This document shows positions 14,869-15,441 of a stretch of DNA of 15,441 nucleotides, piece after piece. Made by a program: the position numbers and the translations under genes. Every line of letters begins with the position of its first letter. Position 1 is the first letter of the stretch. The DNA is from Cytophagaceae bacterium (GTDB taxonomy: Bacteria; Bacteroidota; Bacteroidia; Cytophagales; Spirosomataceae): the NCBI GenBank assembly GCA_947471105.1, contig CANIYB010000021.1, positions 1-15,441 on the forward strand, given 5' to 3'. The notes below the pieces were generated by a model. That model did not search any database. It saw only the letters and a list, made by a program, of their open reading frames with translations, and was not told where the DNA came from.

Positions 14869-15441
14869 ATGCGCGAAGATTATTTAACAGGGGAATCAGA
14901 ATCATTAAATCCTCAAGAAAAGGAATTTGATAAGGCCTTACGTCCTTTAAGCTTTCTTGATTTTTCTGGTCAAGGAAAAATTATCGACAATTTAAAGATC
15001 TTTGTAGGCGCTGCAAAAGGCCGCGAAGAGGCTTTAGATCATGTTTTATTGCATGGACCTCCAGGTTTAGGTAAGACGACATTGTCGCACATTATTGCCA
15101 ATGAATTAGGCTCAACTTTGCGCATTTCTTCGGGCCCTGTGTTGGATAAACCCTCAGATTTGGCTGGTTTGTTGACCAATTTGCAACCCTTTGACGTCTT
15201 ATTTATTGACGAAATACATCGCCTGAATCCCATCGTTGAGGAGTATTTATATTCTGCGATGGAGGACTACAAAATTGATATCATGTTGGACTCCGGTCCA
15301 AACGCCCGAAGCATTCAAATAGGTTTAAATCCATTTACCTTGATTGGGGCGACCACTCGGGCAGGTTTATTGACCTCCCCATTGCGTGCTCGTTTTGGCA
15401 TTAATGCCCGATTGGAATATTATGATGCCGTGTTATTGACA
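14869..15441 (+). CDS. ruvB: Holliday junction branch-migration helicase RuvB, 5' part (partial at window edge)
   Basis: The first 191 codons are in the window and the frame is open to the right edge. After the N-terminal LRPLSFLDFSGQ segment (24-35), which matches the RuvB opening, come Walker A GPPGLGKTT (63-71), Walker B FIDEIHRLN (112-120), sensor 1 GATTRAG (160-166) and the PLRARFG block (171-177) holding the arginine-finger region. RuvB is the hexameric AAA+ motor that drives Holliday junction branch migration with RuvA. I took the ATG at 14869 because the N terminus MREDYLTGES then precedes the conserved block by the usual short tail. Neither ruvA nor ruvC is next to it in view; upstream is the divergent glpF. 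The winged-helix C-terminal domain is outside the window. Confidence 0.96.
   Translation, partial: MREDYLTGESESLNPQEKEFDKALRPLSFLDFSGQGKIIDNLKIFVGAAKGREEALDHVLLHGPPGLGKTTLSHIIANELGSTLRISSGPVLDKPSDLAGLLTNLQPFDVLFIDEIHRLNPIVEEYLYSAMEDYKIDIMLDSGPNARSIQIGLNPFTLIGATTRAGLLTSPLRARFGINARLEYYDAVLLT

Noticed and set aside
15039..15233. Minus-strand open frame inside ruvB
   Set aside because: It covers the Walker A and B regions of RuvB in antisense and has no coding features.
1..15441. CRISPR array, tRNA/rRNA genes, insertion sequence, prophage or anti-phage defence cassette
   Set aside because: No tandem direct repeats with spacers, no cloverleaf or rRNA-like segment, no transposase or integrase, and every large frame has a recognisable non-defence family.

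Overview
The window looks like a chromosomal segment of a member of the Bacteroidota, probably a Cytophagales-type bacterium. The DNA is AT-rich, start codons generally lack Shine-Dalgarno sequences, and two boxes match the phylum's -7 promoter element TAnnTTTG. The arginine decarboxylase and the Mpl-type Mur ligase have the sequence style of that phylum's versions, and the secreted carbohydrate-active enzymes fit its lifestyle. The assignment to phylum is firm; anything finer is a guess.

Layout. At the left edge is the 5' part of gpsA (minus strand). Diverging from it is a secreted family GH2 glycoside hydrolase (368-3133, plus). This gene converges on a secreted two-domain pectin enzyme (3150-5342, minus), an N-terminal SGNH/CE12-type acetylesterase joined to a C-terminal GH28 polygalacturonase-type domain. 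A perfect hairpin at the junction probably terminates both transcripts. Upstream of the pectinase on the same strand are an orphan MoxR-type AAA+ ATPase (5393-6352) and the ABC-F translation factor EttA (6377-8044). A 188-bp divergent spacer leads to a DUF349 protein (8233-9507, plus), whose 3' end overlaps the 3' end of an Mpl-like peptidoglycan-recycling ligase (9496-10866, minus). A 103-bp divergent spacer carrying a perfect 18-bp palindrome leads to a Bacteroidota-type arginine decarboxylase (10970-12448, plus). Two bases after it comes a 40-residue putative lipoprotein (12451-12573). Its stop codon is back to back with that of glpK. The glpF-glpK pair (14775 down to 12574, minus) is a glycerol uptake and phosphorylation operon. 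It diverges from ruvB (14869 onward, plus), which runs off the right edge.

How the genes work together. GlpF and GlpK bring in and phosphorylate glycerol. GpsA, at the other end of the window, interconverts glycerol-3-phosphate and dihydroxyacetone phosphate, so both belong to glycerophospholipid-precursor metabolism although they are not one operon. The GH2 and CE12-GH28 enzymes form a small pectin or rhamnogalacturonan-related island without SusC/SusD transporters, sensors or other CAZymes in view. The remaining genes are housekeeping or poorly characterised (translation throttle, AAA+ chaperone, cell-wall recycling, polyamine synthesis, Holliday-junction helicase).

No stretch longer than about 300 bases lacks a gene; the longest spacer is 8045-8232. 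I see no rRNA, tRNA, CRISPR array, insertion sequence, prophage or defence system. The most interesting items are the CE12-GH28 fusion, the terminator whose arm is inside a coding end, the tiny lipoprotein and the palindrome before the arginine decarboxylase. I did not find a convincing undescribed multi-gene system.
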